A DNA stretch of 64,000 bases from Thalassospira mesophila (GTDB lineage Bacteria; Pseudomonadota; Alphaproteobacteria; Rhodospirillales; Thalassospiraceae): positions 111,768 through 175,767 of the forward strand of contig NZ_JFKA01000008.1 of assembly GCF_002115755.1 (NCBI RefSeq). Direction: 5' to 3'. Each line of letters begins with the position of its first letter. Position 1 is the stretch's first letter. The position numbers were made by a program, and so were the translations under genes. The notes beneath the pieces are model-generated. The model was not told the DNA's origin. It saw only the letters and a list, made by a program, of their open reading frames with translations, and ran no database searches. Positions 17,536 to 26,989 of the stretch are shown in pieces.

Positions 17536-19224
17536 ATGTCGACCGTCAATTCTGCCTCATCGTCAAGTTATGTAACGTCTTCCTACACATCAGGACTGAC
17601 CGACATTGATACGGCAGCCCTGGTGCAAGACGCCTACGACGCCAAAATGGACCAGGCCGACGTTATCGATGCCAAAATCGACGATATCGACCTTCAGATC
17701 GCTGCCTATCAGGAATTGCAGGATTTGCTCGGGGCCCTTGAAGATGCCGCCGATGCGCTGAGTGCGGATGCCGAACTTGCCAGCACCCGTGATGATGTGT
17801 GGGTCAGTAAAACAGCGTATTTATCCTCATCCGACGGGTCTGTAACGGCCAGTGATGTTGTGGGTGTGCTGGTCGATGACACCGCCACAACCGGCACCTA
17901 TGAACTTGAAGTCAGCCAGATCGCCACGGCCCATAAAATTGCCGGTGACGTGGCCACCAGTGCCAGCGATGCAGCCGGGGTTGCGGGCGATTTAAGTTTG
18001 GCGCTGGGCGATGGCGACAGTGTGGATATTAGCGTTGATGCCGATATGTCGCTTGATGACATTGCCGATGAAATCAACAAGCAAAAATCGACCAGTGGCG
18101 TTTCGGCCTCGGTTTTGCAAATTTCCGATACTCAGTTCATGCTGGTTTTATCGGCCGCCGATACCGGCGAGGAAATCAATTTTTCCACCGCTGGCGCAGA
18201 TACATCTGTTGCGCAGTCGCTTGGCCTGATCGGCGATGATGGCAGTTACAGCAACGAACTGATTGCCGCCCAACCGGCGATTTTTTCGGTCGACGGGGTG
18301 GAAGTTACGCGAAATAGCAACACGGTTGATGACGTGATCAGCGGTGTGACGCTGTATCTCTATGATGCTGAAGAAGGCACGAAAATTTCCCTTGAAGTCG
18401 ATGACGACGCCAGTTCGGCCTATGACGCAATCGAGACATTTGTGGATGCCTATAACGATTTTCGCAGTTTCGTTCTGACCAATCAGGCCTATACCGCGGG
18501 TAGCGGGGCCGATGAGGATGCGGTTTTGTTTGGCGATAATCTGTTGTCGTCGGTATCGCGCGATGTTTATGACGCGCTGGGGTTTCGCAGTGATTCAAGC
18601 CTTTTTCAGTCGCTGTCATCGATCGGCATTTCCTATGACGACAGCAACTATCTGGTGATTGACAGCGACACGCTTGAAAACGCGCTGGTGTCGGATTTTG
18701 ACACCGTTTCATCGCTGTTTTCCCTGCAAGCTGACACCAGTTCCGACGATTTGCTGGTTTATGACGCCGATGGCAGCTTTAGCGGCAATTTTACCATCAA
18801 TATTACCGTCAATGACGATGGCAGTCTGGCCTCGGCCGATGTCGATGGCGACGACAGCCTGTTTACCGTTAGCGGTAACAAGATTACCGGGGCTAAAGGG
18901 TCGATCTATGAAGGGGTGACGCTTTATTTTGGCGGCAGCACAAGTGAGTCTGTTGATGTCACCATTACGCCCGGTCTGGCCTATGGCCTGAAAAACAGCA
19001 TCGATGATTACACCAACACATCGGACGGGTTTTTAAGCGACCGGATCGACCGGCTGGAACAGCAGACCGACGACCTGGAAGACGAAGTTTCCGACATCAC
19101 CCAGGATGCCGATGATTACGCGGCCAAGCTGATTGACCGTTATTCCGTTCTCGAAACGAAAATGTACCAGTTGGAATTATTGCGCGACCAGCTACAGGCC
19201 CTATGGGGGAATAATGATGACTAA
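17536..19224 (+). CDS. fliD: flagellar filament capping protein FliD
   Basis: Hook-associated protein 2, 562 aa, forming the pentameric cap under which flagellin polymerises. The N-terminal FliD_N segment is recognisable (SGLTDIDTAALVQDAYDAKM, then IAAYQELQDLLGALEDAADA). The C-terminal coiled coil (DRIDRLEQQTDDLEDEVSDI) and ETKMYQLELLRDQLQALWG end is typical. The ATG at 17536 is chosen because AAGGAAA precedes it. The middle is highly acidic and Asp/Ser-rich with almost no Cys, usual for secreted flagellar proteins. Its end overlaps the fliS start. Confidence 0.94.
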   Translation: MSTVNSASSSSYVTSSYTSGLTDIDTAALVQDAYDAKMDQADVIDAKIDDIDLQIAAYQELQDLLGALEDAADALSADAELASTRDDVWVSKTAYLSSSDGSVTASDVVGVLVDDTATTGTYELEVSQIATAHKIAGDVATSASDAAGVAGDLSLALGDGDSVDISVDADMSLDDIADEINKQKSTSGVSASVLQISDTQFMLVLSAADTGEEINFSTAGADTSVAQSLGLIGDDGSYSNELIAAQPAIFSVDGVEVTRNSNTVDDVISGVTLYLYDAEEGTKISLEVDDDASSAYDAIETFVDAYNDFRSFVLTNQAYTAGSGADEDAVLFGDNLLSSVSRDVYDALGFRSDSSLFQSLSSIGISYDDSNYLVIDSDTLENALVSDFDTVSSLFSLQADTSSDDLLVYDADGSFSGNFTINITVNDDGSLASADVDGDDSLFTVSGNKITGAKGSIYEGVTLYFGGSTSESVDVTITPGLAYGLKNSIDDYTNTSDGFLSDRIDRLEQQTDDLEDEVSDITQDADDYAAKLIDRYSVLETKMYQLELLRDQLQALWGNNDD

Positions 19225-19714
19225 AATGAAACTCCGCAACAAGTCCCGATCCCGCGATGTGCAGCCCCAGCGCCCGGCGCTGAGCGCGTTTGTCGGGGCC
19301 AGCAGTTTGTATAACAATGCGCTGCGCACAACATCACCGATGACGATGATGGTGCTGGCAATTACGCGGGTGCGCCAGCATTTGCGTCAGGCGGGCAAAC
19401 ACCGCGCCGAGGGGCAGTTTGACGAGGAGACTCGGGAACGTTCGATCGTGCTGGGCAAGCTGCGCGGATTGCGCGCGGTGGTCGCCCCGACCGATGCACC
19501 AGAACTGTCGCGCGATTTGATGGCGTTTTATACGCGCATGTTGCGTGTTCTGACCCGTGCGGGCCGTGATGTTCCCCAGGAAACCCGATATTCATATGTC
19601 GATCGCCATCTCGAAGCTATGGCGCGGCAATGGAATCAGGTAGCCTTGGGCAATTCGGAAACGGCCAATCCATCGCAATTGCCGGAAAAATCCCGGTTCA
19701 ATCAGGTTTTGTGA
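19214..19714 (+). CDS. fliS: FliS-like flagellin export chaperone
   Basis: 166-aa protein whose core matches FliS: SLYNNALRTTSPMTMMVLAI corresponds to the family's conserved Tyr...TASP...LV.MLY region, and DLMAFYTRMLRVLTRAG to the C-terminal helix. FliS binds the C-terminal helix of flagellin and keeps it unfolded before export. The two consecutive ATGs at 19214 and 19217 overlap the fliD stop, and GGGGGA lies just upstream. A basic N-terminal extension (MKLRNKSRSRDVQPQRP) is unusual. The assignment is by position and motif; sequence divergence is high. Confidence 0.78.
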   Translation: MMTKMKLRNKSRSRDVQPQRPALSAFVGASSLYNNALRTTSPMTMMVLAITRVRQHLRQAGKHRAEGQFDEETRERSIVLGKLRGLRAVVAPTDAPELSRDLMAFYTRMLRVLTRAGRDVPQETRYSYVDRHLEAMARQWNQVALGNSETANPSQLPEKSRFNQVL

Positions 19715-19721
19715 GGCATCG

Positions 19722-20333
19722 TTGGACGCAGGCCTTAGCCAGAACATGACAACAGCAAACCATGCCCGCGAAGCGGTGTCGCGTAATGCCGCGTTATCGG
19801 CGTTAAGCGACGAGGCATTGGTTGCGCGGGTTGTGGCCGGTGACAAAGCGTCTTACCGGGTGCTGGTAGAGCGGTATTATCGCCCTATTCAGGGCATCGC
19901 GCGCAGGATGGGTTTGCCATCGGGGGATTGCGAAGATGTCGCACAGGATGTTTTTGTGCGCGTCTGGCTGCATCGGGAGCAATGGCGACCGGATGGGGCC
20001 AAGTTTAAAACCTGGCTTTACCGGGTGGCTGTTAACCGGGTGATCGATTTTAAACGCCGCCCCCGCCCGGTGGAAAATGTTGAAATAGAAGAAACACCGG
20101 ATGATGCGATGTCACCGGTGGAAAAACTGTCGCAACATCAGGACTTTGTCCGGCTGCGTGCGGCAGTCAAAAAGCTTTCGGACCAACAACAAATTGCCAT
20201 TAATCTGTTTTATGATCGCGAACTTTCCAATGCGGAGGCAGCCGAAATCGTTGGCATATCGGTAAATGCAATGGAATCTTTGCTAAAAAGGGCACGAAAA
20301 CGTTTACGGGAAGAATTGAAGAATATTCTGTAA
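19722..20333 (+). CDS. ECF-family RNA polymerase sigma factor
   Basis: 203-aa extracytoplasmic-function sigma factor. Region 2 spans about residues 30-100 (DKASYRVLVERYYRPIQGIA, DCEDVAQDVFVRVW, TWLYRVAVNRVIDFKRR). Region 4 spans about 145-200 with the helix-turn-helix NAEAAEIVGISVNAMESLLK. I start it at a TTG at 19722 behind GAGGC; an ATG at 19746 is the alternative. It lies only a few bases after fliS and is followed by an anti-sigma-like membrane gene and a periplasmic sensor gene, a Cnr-like three-gene layout. The targets cannot be read from the sequence. Confidence 0.93.
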   Translation: MDAGLSQNMTTANHAREAVSRNAALSALSDEALVARVVAGDKASYRVLVERYYRPIQGIARRMGLPSGDCEDVAQDVFVRVWLHREQWRPDGAKFKTWLYRVAVNRVIDFKRRPRPVENVEIEETPDDAMSPVEKLSQHQDFVRLRAAVKKLSDQQQIAINLFYDRELSNAEAAEIVGISVNAMESLLKRARKRLREELKNIL

Positions 20334-20394
20334 GCGCTATTCTTATCGAAATGTTCGAACAGGTAGGTTCGTCCTATGAAAAAAGCGGTGACCA

Positions 20395-21129
20395 GTGAAT
20401 ATCAGCGAATTTGAAAACTTGCTGGATCAACACGGGTGGGACATTTCGTCCTGGCCAGAGCCGCTTCGCCAGGAAGGCAACAGGTTCGTTGCACAGAATG
20501 ACGAAGCAGCTGAACTGATCCGGCATCTGCATGCCCTGGAAGATGACTTTGCCGCCGACCCGGTACCGATGGGGCGGCACAAGGCGATTGACGATATTTT
20601 TGGCGCCATTGAAGCCGCCGAAAGCAAAGCCGCCTCTGGTGATGACGATGACAATAATAATGATGATGACTACCGGCAGAACGGAACGGAGGCCGACAAG
20701 GCACCGATGACCGATTTGTCGGCAGATCATCGGGCACCGTTATCCGAACCGGGACCGGCCGAGACCGCGCGCCGCCATGTTCCACCCGGATCGCCGCGCA
20801 AGGTTTTACACAATCACCATCTGGCGCCAGGCGATGGCATTGCGGGAACAGCGGGCCGTGTAACCGCGCGCCCTGATATGCCCGTAACCGCATCGAATGT
20901 GTCGCGCACCTATGTGCTTTCGGCGGTGGGGATGGTGTTATGCGTGGTTTTCGGGTTTGTTTTCGGGGTGACGTTTACCGCGCGTCAGGGCCTTTCCAAT
21001 ATGGCCGAAGCCGATGAACTTCCGGTTGCCCGGATCGTGGACAGGCATCTTTACGATTTGGCCCTGCCAGATAATGACAGAACCGGTGATGAAACCGGGA
21101 CGGATGGCGCCGAGGAAAAAACCAAATGA
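20395..21129 (+). CDS. single-pass membrane anti-sigma-factor-like protein
   Basis: 244-aa protein. The N-terminus (ENLLDQHGWDISSWPEPLRQ) matches a motif I know from alphaproteobacterial anti-sigma partners, in which a Trp-Pro helix packs on the sigma factor. Then comes a long disordered acidic linker (GDDDDNNNDDDY near residue 82), one membrane helix (about 176-198, YVLSAVGMVLCVVFGFVFGV) and a short periplasmic tail. The start is a GTG with a weak ribosome binding site. It sits between the ECF sigma gene and a CnrX-like sensor gene, whose start overlaps its stop by four bases. The role as the anti-sigma factor is inferred from motif and context. Confidence 0.7.
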   Translation: MNISEFENLLDQHGWDISSWPEPLRQEGNRFVAQNDEAAELIRHLHALEDDFAADPVPMGRHKAIDDIFGAIEAAESKAASGDDDDNNNDDDYRQNGTEADKAPMTDLSADHRAPLSEPGPAETARRHVPPGSPRKVLHNHHLAPGDGIAGTAGRVTARPDMPVTASNVSRTYVLSAVGMVLCVVFGFVFGVTFTARQGLSNMAEADELPVARIVDRHLYDLALPDNDRTGDETGTDGAEEKTK

Positions 21130-21632
21130 TAAATGATCGTCGCAAACCGACATCGACTGCCATGTTGCTGATGGCGTCGATGGCGCTGAACCTGTTTATT
21201 CTGGGCGCGCTGGCAGGCAATTATTTTGCGGGTAATGGCTCTATTTTGCCCTTTGAACGCCAGGCCCCGCAATTTGACGACCGCCATCCCGGCCCGCCGC
21301 CCCTGCGCATGATGAAGCGTCTGCGAGAAAGCCTGTCGCCGCAGGGACAGGACATTTTTGATCAGGAAATGGGCCCGGTCATGGATCTGATTGCCAAAAA
21401 CCGCGAAGCTGGCCTGTTCCAGCATATGGCGAAGGTGCTGTTAAAGGAACATCCCGAAGATAGTGAAATCACCAATACCTTCCATTTGTTTGCGGAAACG
21501 GTTAGCGGCGAGATTTCCACGGTTCTGGATCATATGGCGCGCATGGCCATTCGCCTGTCGCCCGATGATCGCTATCAATTGGCGATTAACACGCCGCCCC
21601 TGTCACGGCCAGGGCCGCCCCCCGGCCCGTAA
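21126..21632 (+). CDS. CnrX/Spy-like periplasmic sensor protein
   Basis: 168-aa protein with an uncleaved or signal-anchor N-terminal hydrophobic segment (LLMASMALNLFILGALAGNY) and a helical periplasmic domain beginning with a Pro/His-rich stretch (DDRHPGPPPLRMMKRLRESL). The pattern fits the heavy-metal-sensor/CpxP-like superfamily that includes CnrX. The ATG overlaps the anti-sigma-like gene by 4 bases, indicating coupling. By analogy with CnrYXH it would sense an envelope or metal signal and control the ECF factor. The metal-binding residues cannot be confirmed here. Confidence 0.65.
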   Translation: MINDRRKPTSTAMLLMASMALNLFILGALAGNYFAGNGSILPFERQAPQFDDRHPGPPPLRMMKRLRESLSPQGQDIFDQEMGPVMDLIAKNREAGLFQHMAKVLLKEHPEDSEITNTFHLFAETVSGEISTVLDHMARMAIRLSPDDRYQLAINTPPLSRPGPPPGP

Positions 21633-21650
21633 CCGGGGTTTGGAGAATTT

Positions 21651-21677
21651 AAAAAGGGCGCTTTGGCGCTCTTTTTT
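21651..21677 (+). terminator. Rho-independent terminator closing the ECF operon
   Basis: AAAAAGGGCGC, a TTTG loop and GCGCTCTTTTTT form a GC stem with a T6 tail, 18 bases after the sensor gene stop. It separates the sigma/anti-sigma/sensor transcript from the flgD hook genes. Confidence 0.9.
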
Positions 21678-21778
21678 ATGCCTGATGCAAATAATTGAAA
21701 TTTATGCGCCAGTTTTTGCCCGCCCAACCGTGAAATCAACAAAGCGATCCCTGATCATGTTATTTCCCGGAGGCGGTG

Positions 21779-22492
21779 ATGAGTTTCCTGAGCGGTCTGA
21801 CAACCAGCACTTTAAGTGCGGCCTCGTCAACAAGCAGCACGACAGCGTCGAGCACAACCAGCTCGACCGATACTGACAGCAGCACATCATCGACCTACGA
21901 CACCTATATGACGCTGTTGTTAACCCAGCTTCAAAACCAGAACCCGACCGATCCCGAAGACACATCGGAAATCACCACCCAGCTTGCCACTTTCGAGCAG
22001 CTTAACCTGGCCGAGCAGAATAATTCCCTGCTGACCGATCTTAGCAGTTCGTTGCAGTCGCTTCAGGGTGTGGTCGAAAATTCGGCAGCGCAATCATATC
22101 TGGGCACCGACATTGTTGCCCTTGGCGACAGTGCGCCGCTCGAAGACGGGGAAGCCGAATGGTATTTCGTCCTTGATGACGATGCCGCCAGCGTCAATCT
22201 CAGCGTGTCTGATGAAGACGGTAACGTGGTGTATCAAACCACCACCACCGGTGACGAAGGATCAAACAACTTTGTCTGGGATGGCACGCAAAGCGACGGG
22301 TCGGTTGCGACATCGGGTGTTTATACCCTGTCGGTCACAGCCACAGACAGCGACGGCAATGCGGTCGATTCCCAAACATTAATGACCGGTGTGGTGTCCG
22401 CCCTGGACCTGACCGGGGACGACGCCGTTTTGTACGTCAATGGCGTTGATGTCGATCTGGACGATGTCCAGGGCACGCAAACCGTTTCCTGA
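21779..22492 (+). CDS. flgD: flagellar hook assembly protein FlgD
   Basis: Hook scaffolding/capping protein, 237 aa, required for polymerising FlgE. The conserved N-terminal region TYDTYMTLLLTQLQNQNPTD, followed by ATFEQLNLAEQNN, is diagnostic. It is preceded by a Ser/Thr-rich secretion leader. The C-terminal Ig-like/tudor part contains NNFVWDGTQSDGSVATSGVY. The ATG at 21779 has GGAGG six bases upstream; a GTG one codon earlier is less likely. It is first in the run flgD-flgE-flgN-like-flgK-flgL. Confidence 0.95.
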   Translation: MSFLSGLTTSTLSAASSTSSTTASSTTSSTDTDSSTSSTYDTYMTLLLTQLQNQNPTDPEDTSEITTQLATFEQLNLAEQNNSLLTDLSSSLQSLQGVVENSAAQSYLGTDIVALGDSAPLEDGEAEWYFVLDDDAASVNLSVSDEDGNVVYQTTTTGDEGSNNFVWDGTQSDGSVATSGVYTLSVTATDSDGNAVDSQTLMTGVVSALDLTGDDAVLYVNGVDVDLDDVQGTQTVS

Positions 22493-22509
22493 TGTGAAGG
22501 ATTGATATC

Positions 22510-23805
22510 ATGAGCCTGAGCAGCGCACTGAATTCAGCCGTTTTGGGGCTAAATGCCCAATCCACCTCGCTAGGGGTCATTTCGGGCAATATCAGCAACA
22601 GTGGCACCGTCGGGTATAAGGACAGTGCGGCATCGTTTTCCTCGCTGGTGACAACGCCGGGGTCCTCGACCCAGGGCTATGCCAACGGGGTGACCACCAC
22701 CACGCTGACCAATATCAGTTCGCAAGGGTTGGTCCAGTCGGATTCAGATGTCACCAGCCTTGCCATTTCCGGCGACGGATTTTTCGTTGTCACCGATGAA
22801 AGCGGCGATGTTTATTACACCCGTGCGGGCGACTTTGACACCGACGACGAAGGTAATCTGGTCAATAGCTCGGGCTATTATCTGATGGGCTATGCGGTTG
22901 ATGAAAACGGCGACCCGGCAACGGGGACCGTGCCCAGTTCCACCTCGGCCCTGTCCACCATCAACCTTAATGAACTGACCGGCACCGCCGATGCGACGTC
23001 GAGCATTGCCACGGTCATGAACTTGCCCGCCGATGCCGAAGTCGGCGACAGTTTTTCGGTTGATGTCGAAGTATTTGACTCACTTGGTACCAGTAACACT
23101 GTGACCTACAGCTATGAAAAAACCGCGACCAATGAGTGGGAGCTAACCTATGGCGACCCGGTTTTAACATCGGATGGCACCACGGTTACCGGTACATCAT
23201 CGGGCGGGCCGCTGACCATTGCATTTGATGGTAACGGCAATCTTACCGGCGTCACTGATAGCACCGGCACCGATGTTACCGATACATCGACATTGTCGAT
23301 CACGGGCTGGACCTCGGGGGCCAATGACAGCACGATTACCAACGATCTTGGTACCGCAGGCAGCACCGATGGCTTGCAGCAATCGTCATCGAAGGATGGC
23401 GATGGCGATATGACGCTGTATTCGGTTACCAGCGATGGCAGCAATTACAGCGAAGTGGACTCGATCTCCGTCTCCGCCGATGGCGTGGTGTCGGTAACGT
23501 TCGAAAATGGCTCTACCCGGCCGATTTATCAGGTAGTTCTGGCCGATTTTACCAATCCCAACGGGTTAACTGCCTATTCCGATACGGTTTTCAAGCAAAG
23601 CAATGTGTCGGGTGATTATGTGCTCAATACGCCGGGCAATGGCGGCACGGGCGATATTTCCAGCTATTCGCTCGAGAGTTCCACCGTCGATACCACCACC
23701 GAATTTTCCAAAATGATTATCGCCCAGCAGGCCTATTCGGCCGCCGCCCAGGTGGTTTCAACCACCTCGGATATGTATGACACGCTGCTTTCGGCAGTGA
23801 ATTAA
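22510..23805 (+). CDS. flgE: flagellar hook protein FlgE
   Basis: Hook subunit, 431 aa. The N-terminal rod/hook signature (SSALNSAVLGLNAQSTSLGV, then ISGNISNSGTVGYKDS) and the C-terminal FlgE motif (STVDTTTEFSKMIIAQQAYS, AAAQVVSTTSDMYDTLLSAV) are both present, with the DGFFVV-type stretch ISGDGFFVVTDESG. It is 17 bases after flgD with a good AAGGA ribosome binding site. Like its neighbours it is Asp/Thr/Ser-rich in the variable middle. Confidence 0.97.
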   Translation: MSLSSALNSAVLGLNAQSTSLGVISGNISNSGTVGYKDSAASFSSLVTTPGSSTQGYANGVTTTTLTNISSQGLVQSDSDVTSLAISGDGFFVVTDESGDVYYTRAGDFDTDDEGNLVNSSGYYLMGYAVDENGDPATGTVPSSTSALSTINLNELTGTADATSSIATVMNLPADAEVGDSFSVDVEVFDSLGTSNTVTYSYEKTATNEWELTYGDPVLTSDGTTVTGTSSGGPLTIAFDGNGNLTGVTDSTGTDVTDTSTLSITGWTSGANDSTITNDLGTAGSTDGLQQSSSKDGDGDMTLYSVTSDGSNYSEVDSISVSADGVVSVTFENGSTRPIYQVVLADFTNPNGLTAYSDTVFKQSNVSGDYVLNTPGNGGTGDISSYSLESSTVDTTTEFSKMIIAQQAYSAAAQVVSTTSDMYDTLLSAVN

Positions 23806-23821
23806 GCACAGGGGACGAACG

Positions 23822-24280
23822 ATGAATAATCCGGCCCAAACCCCGCTATCGCCGACCAGTAATACCGCCGCCACCAGCACGGACATTGCCGGCAGCTTGC
23901 CCGATATTTTATCCCGGCTTGATACGTTGCTGGATGTGGAATGGCGTATTTTGGAACAGGCCCAATACGACCTGCTGCCTGATATCACGACCGAAAAGGT
24001 TGCATTGCAAAACAGCCTGCAGGCCGCGATGCAAGCCGAATTTGCCCGCATATCGGTCAAAGGCCCGCTGGCCTGTTTTAACGACAGCTATTTTATGGTT
24101 AGCGACCTTAAAAAGAAGCTGGATCGCAACAATACCCGCCTGTTGGCGCGCCGGGATGCCTGTTTGAAACGTATTCGTGCCGGATGGCTGGCCGTGCGCC
24201 CCGACAGTGCCACCCGCTATGACCGCGATGGCGACCTTGCCAGCGATTTTTCCCACGTTCTTTTGAACCTGAAACTTTAA
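23822..24280 (+). CDS. FlgN-like flagellar export chaperone
   Basis: 152-aa helical protein located exactly between flgE and flgK, where FlgN (chaperone for FlgK and FlgL) is often encoded. Residues about 30-150 predict long alpha helices (ILSRLDTLLDVEWRILEQAQ, VALQNSLQAAMQAEF, DLKKKLDRNNTRLLARRDAC) compatible with the FlgN fold. The N-terminal 25 residues are Ser/Thr/Pro-rich and probably disordered. Sequence similarity to named FlgN proteins is weak by eye, so the assignment depends on size, helix content and position. Confidence 0.65.
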   Translation: MNNPAQTPLSPTSNTAATSTDIAGSLPDILSRLDTLLDVEWRILEQAQYDLLPDITTEKVALQNSLQAAMQAEFARISVKGPLACFNDSYFMVSDLKKKLDRNNTRLLARRDACLKRIRAGWLAVRPDSATRYDRDGDLASDFSHVLLNLKL

Positions 24281-24319
24281 TCCCGAATTCCCGAAACCGA
24301 CGATAGAAAGGCAGATTCC

Positions 24320-26041
24320 ATGTCCATTCGTGCCGCCCAGACAGCCGCGCTAAGCGCGCTTCAGGCAAGCCAGGCCGGCATCGCGGTGGCGTCGAACAAC
24401 ATCGCCAATGCCTCGGTCGAGGGATACACCGCCAAAACCCAAAGTCTGGCCACCAATACCCTTGCCGGGGCAACGACCGGGGTCAATGTTACGGCGACGG
24501 GCGCCACGGTGGATAATTACCTTTTAAAATCCATCAGCAGTTCGGCCACCGACAGCGGCTATGCCGATGTTTTCACCGATCCGCTGACCACGGTCAGTTC
24601 GGCCTTTGGCACTGTCGGCGAAGATGATTCGCTCGCGACCCTGATCACGGACCTGGAAACATCGCTGGCAACCCTGGCATCAAATGCCAGCAGCACCTCG
24701 CAAAAATCGCTGGTGCTGGCCGATGCCGAAGACATTTCCGACAGTTTGAATAATTTGTCGGAAACGGTGCAAAGCGAACGCGGCAATGCCGACCAGAAAA
24801 TTGATGAAACGGTCGAACAGGTCAATAATCTGCTTTATCAGATCCAGTCCTATAACGAACAACTGACCGGCATGGATACCGGCACGGTTGCCGCAAGCGA
24901 GCTAACCGATGCGCGCAATCAGGCGATCAATGATCTGTCGGAACTGGTTAATGTTACCTATTTTACCGATTCAACCAACCAGACCCAGATCTATCTTGGC
25001 GGCACCCAGCTTGTCGGAAGTCAGGTCAACGAGTTGTCCTATACCCCGTCCGGTGCCGTAAGTGCCGATACCACCTTTGGCGACATTACGGTTAATGGCA
25101 AGGCGGTGACATCCTCGATTGACGGGGGCACGCTGGGCGGGTTGATCGAACTGCGCGACGAAACCCTGCCCGATATTCAGGACCAGCTTGATAATCTGGC
25201 CGTCACCCTGATGGACAGTGTCAATGCCATTACCAACCTGGGTACGGCCTATCCCGGGGCCGATGAACTGACCTCAAGCCAGGATGTGGCCGCGGGTGAT
25301 GCGGTTTCGGGCACCGGCACGGTGCGGCTGGTCGCCACCGATGACAATGGCGATGCCGCCGAGATCCTCGATATTGATCTTTCGACCATTTCGACAGTGC
25401 AGGATCTGGTCGATACCATCAATGCCAGCAGCAATTTGACCGCCACCCTGAATACGGATGGCACCCTGACGATTGCGGCGGCCAATGACGATGTGAATGT
25501 TGCCATCGTCAATATGGATGCCGTCATTGGCGATGATGATCAGGGTTTTTCCGATTATTTCGGCTTTAACGACATGTTCACCGGCACCTCTGCGGCTGAC
25601 ATGTCGCTAAATTCGGCCTGGCGCGATAATCCGTCGTTGCTGCCGTCGGGCAGTGGATCGTCCGACAGTGCGCTGGCCGTGGGCGATAGCGTGATTGCGG
25701 TGGGCAGTGCCGATGTTGCCACCAGCCTGTCCGCCATGTTTGACGAAAATCAGTCCTTTTCCGCTGCGGGCGGGATGGGGGCGACATCCTCCAGCCTGTC
25801 TAATTATGCATCCGAAATATTATCTGACGTGGCCCGGCAAACATCCGATGCCCAAACAAATGCTGATGTCGCCGATGCCGCCTATAGCGATCTGGTGGAA
25901 AGCTTTTCCAACCAGTACGGGGTGAATCTTGATGAAGAAGCCCTGACGCTTACCAATCTTGAAAGTGCCTATAGCGCCGCCGCTTCTGTGATCGATATTA
26001 CCAAATCGATGATGGATACCTTGTTGGAAATGGTTCAGTAA
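24320..26041 (+). CDS. flgK: flagellar hook-associated protein 1 FlgK
   Basis: First hook-filament junction protein, 573 aa. The conserved N-terminus AALSALQASQAGIAVASNNI followed by ANASVEGYTAKT is the FlgK/rod-family signature. The C-terminus has NLESAYSAAASVIDITKSMM ending in DTLLEMVQ. A coiled segment NADQKIDETVEQVNNLLYQI is the FlgK helical hairpin. RBS AAGGCAG precedes the ATG. It is followed 12 bases later by flgL. Confidence 0.95.
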   Translation: MSIRAAQTAALSALQASQAGIAVASNNIANASVEGYTAKTQSLATNTLAGATTGVNVTATGATVDNYLLKSISSSATDSGYADVFTDPLTTVSSAFGTVGEDDSLATLITDLETSLATLASNASSTSQKSLVLADAEDISDSLNNLSETVQSERGNADQKIDETVEQVNNLLYQIQSYNEQLTGMDTGTVAASELTDARNQAINDLSELVNVTYFTDSTNQTQIYLGGTQLVGSQVNELSYTPSGAVSADTTFGDITVNGKAVTSSIDGGTLGGLIELRDETLPDIQDQLDNLAVTLMDSVNAITNLGTAYPGADELTSSQDVAAGDAVSGTGTVRLVATDDNGDAAEILDIDLSTISTVQDLVDTINASSNLTATLNTDGTLTIAAANDDVNVAIVNMDAVIGDDDQGFSDYFGFNDMFTGTSAADMSLNSAWRDNPSLLPSGSGSSDSALAVGDSVIAVGSADVATSLSAMFDENQSFSAAGGMGATSSSLSNYASEILSDVARQTSDAQTNADVADAAYSDLVESFSNQYGVNLDEEALTLTNLESAYSAAASVIDITKSMMDTLLEMVQ

Positions 26042-26053
26042 CGGTTTGATTTC

Positions 26054-26965
26054 ATGAGAGTTTCCACATCCGCCATGCAACAGTCCCTGATCACCCAGAT
26101 GCGCAATGTTCAGACCCAGCTTAACAGCGCGTCCGAACAAAGCACCACCGGGATTAAATCCACCAATTACGCCGGGGTTGCCGATCAGGCTTATGTCTTG
26201 ACCAGCCTGTCCGCCGAGATTTCACAGGCATCAAGTTATGCCGATCTCGCCGAAAGCATTCAGGGCCGGGTGGATGTTTATTATGACAGCCTGACCAGCA
26301 TGACCGAGGTTTTAACCGACATGCTGACTGATCTTTCCGCCGCCCAAAGCAGTGGCACAAGTTCTGTGATTGGCCTTGATGATTCGGCAACATCCGCCCT
26401 TGCTACCATGGCGACTTTGTTAAATACCCAATATGAAGGCCGCTATCTTTATGCCGGTTCCGCCACCGACACATTGCCGGTTTCGGTCGACAGTGCCAGC
26501 TATGGGGCAATTACGGTGCCCTCTACCACCGACACATCATATTATGCCGGCAATGACGATGTGGCATCCGCCCGCGTGGCCGATGGCATGACGGTGGATT
26601 ATGGCATTACGGCCGATATGGACCCGTTTGAAAATGCCATGCGGGCGCTTAACATTGTGGCCAATGCCAGCACCGACCCGATTGACGACGATGCCCTGGC
26701 CGAAGCAACCACCCTGCTTAACGCAGCCCTTGATGGTATTGGCGAACAGCAATCGCGGATGTCTTCAGTCCATTCCGAACTTGAATCGGTGGTCGATATG
26801 CACACAGATTTCCAGCTTACCGCCGAAAGCATGGTGTCGGACCTGTCCGAAGTCGATATCGCCGAAGCAATGGTCAAGCTTGATACCTTGTCGGTACAGC
26901 TTGAGGCATCCTATTCAGCCGTGGCAAAGGTTTCGGATTTGTCGCTGTTTGATTATTTGCGCTGA
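26054..26965 (+). CDS. flgL: flagellar hook-associated protein 3 FlgL
   Basis: Second junction protein, 303 aa. The N-terminus VSTSAMQQSLITQMRNVQTQ and the S/T-G-K-like patch SEQSTTGIKSTNYAG correspond to the flagellin-like D0/D1 of FlgL. The C-terminus DIAEAMVKLDTLSVQLEASY and SAVAKVSDLSLFDYLR is typical. It closes the hook cluster, and the next gene is convergent. No terminator with a T-run is obvious in the 24 bases that follow. Confidence 0.94.
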   Translation: MRVSTSAMQQSLITQMRNVQTQLNSASEQSTTGIKSTNYAGVADQAYVLTSLSAEISQASSYADLAESIQGRVDVYYDSLTSMTEVLTDMLTDLSAAQSSGTSSVIGLDDSATSALATMATLLNTQYEGRYLYAGSATDTLPVSVDSASYGAITVPSTTDTSYYAGNDDVASARVADGMTVDYGITADMDPFENAMRALNIVANASTDPIDDDALAEATTLLNAALDGIGEQQSRMSSVHSELESVVDMHTDFQLTAESMVSDLSEVDIAEAMVKLDTLSVQLEASYSAVAKVSDLSLFDYLR

Positions 26966-26989
26966 TCCCTGCACCTGATTGACCGGGGG

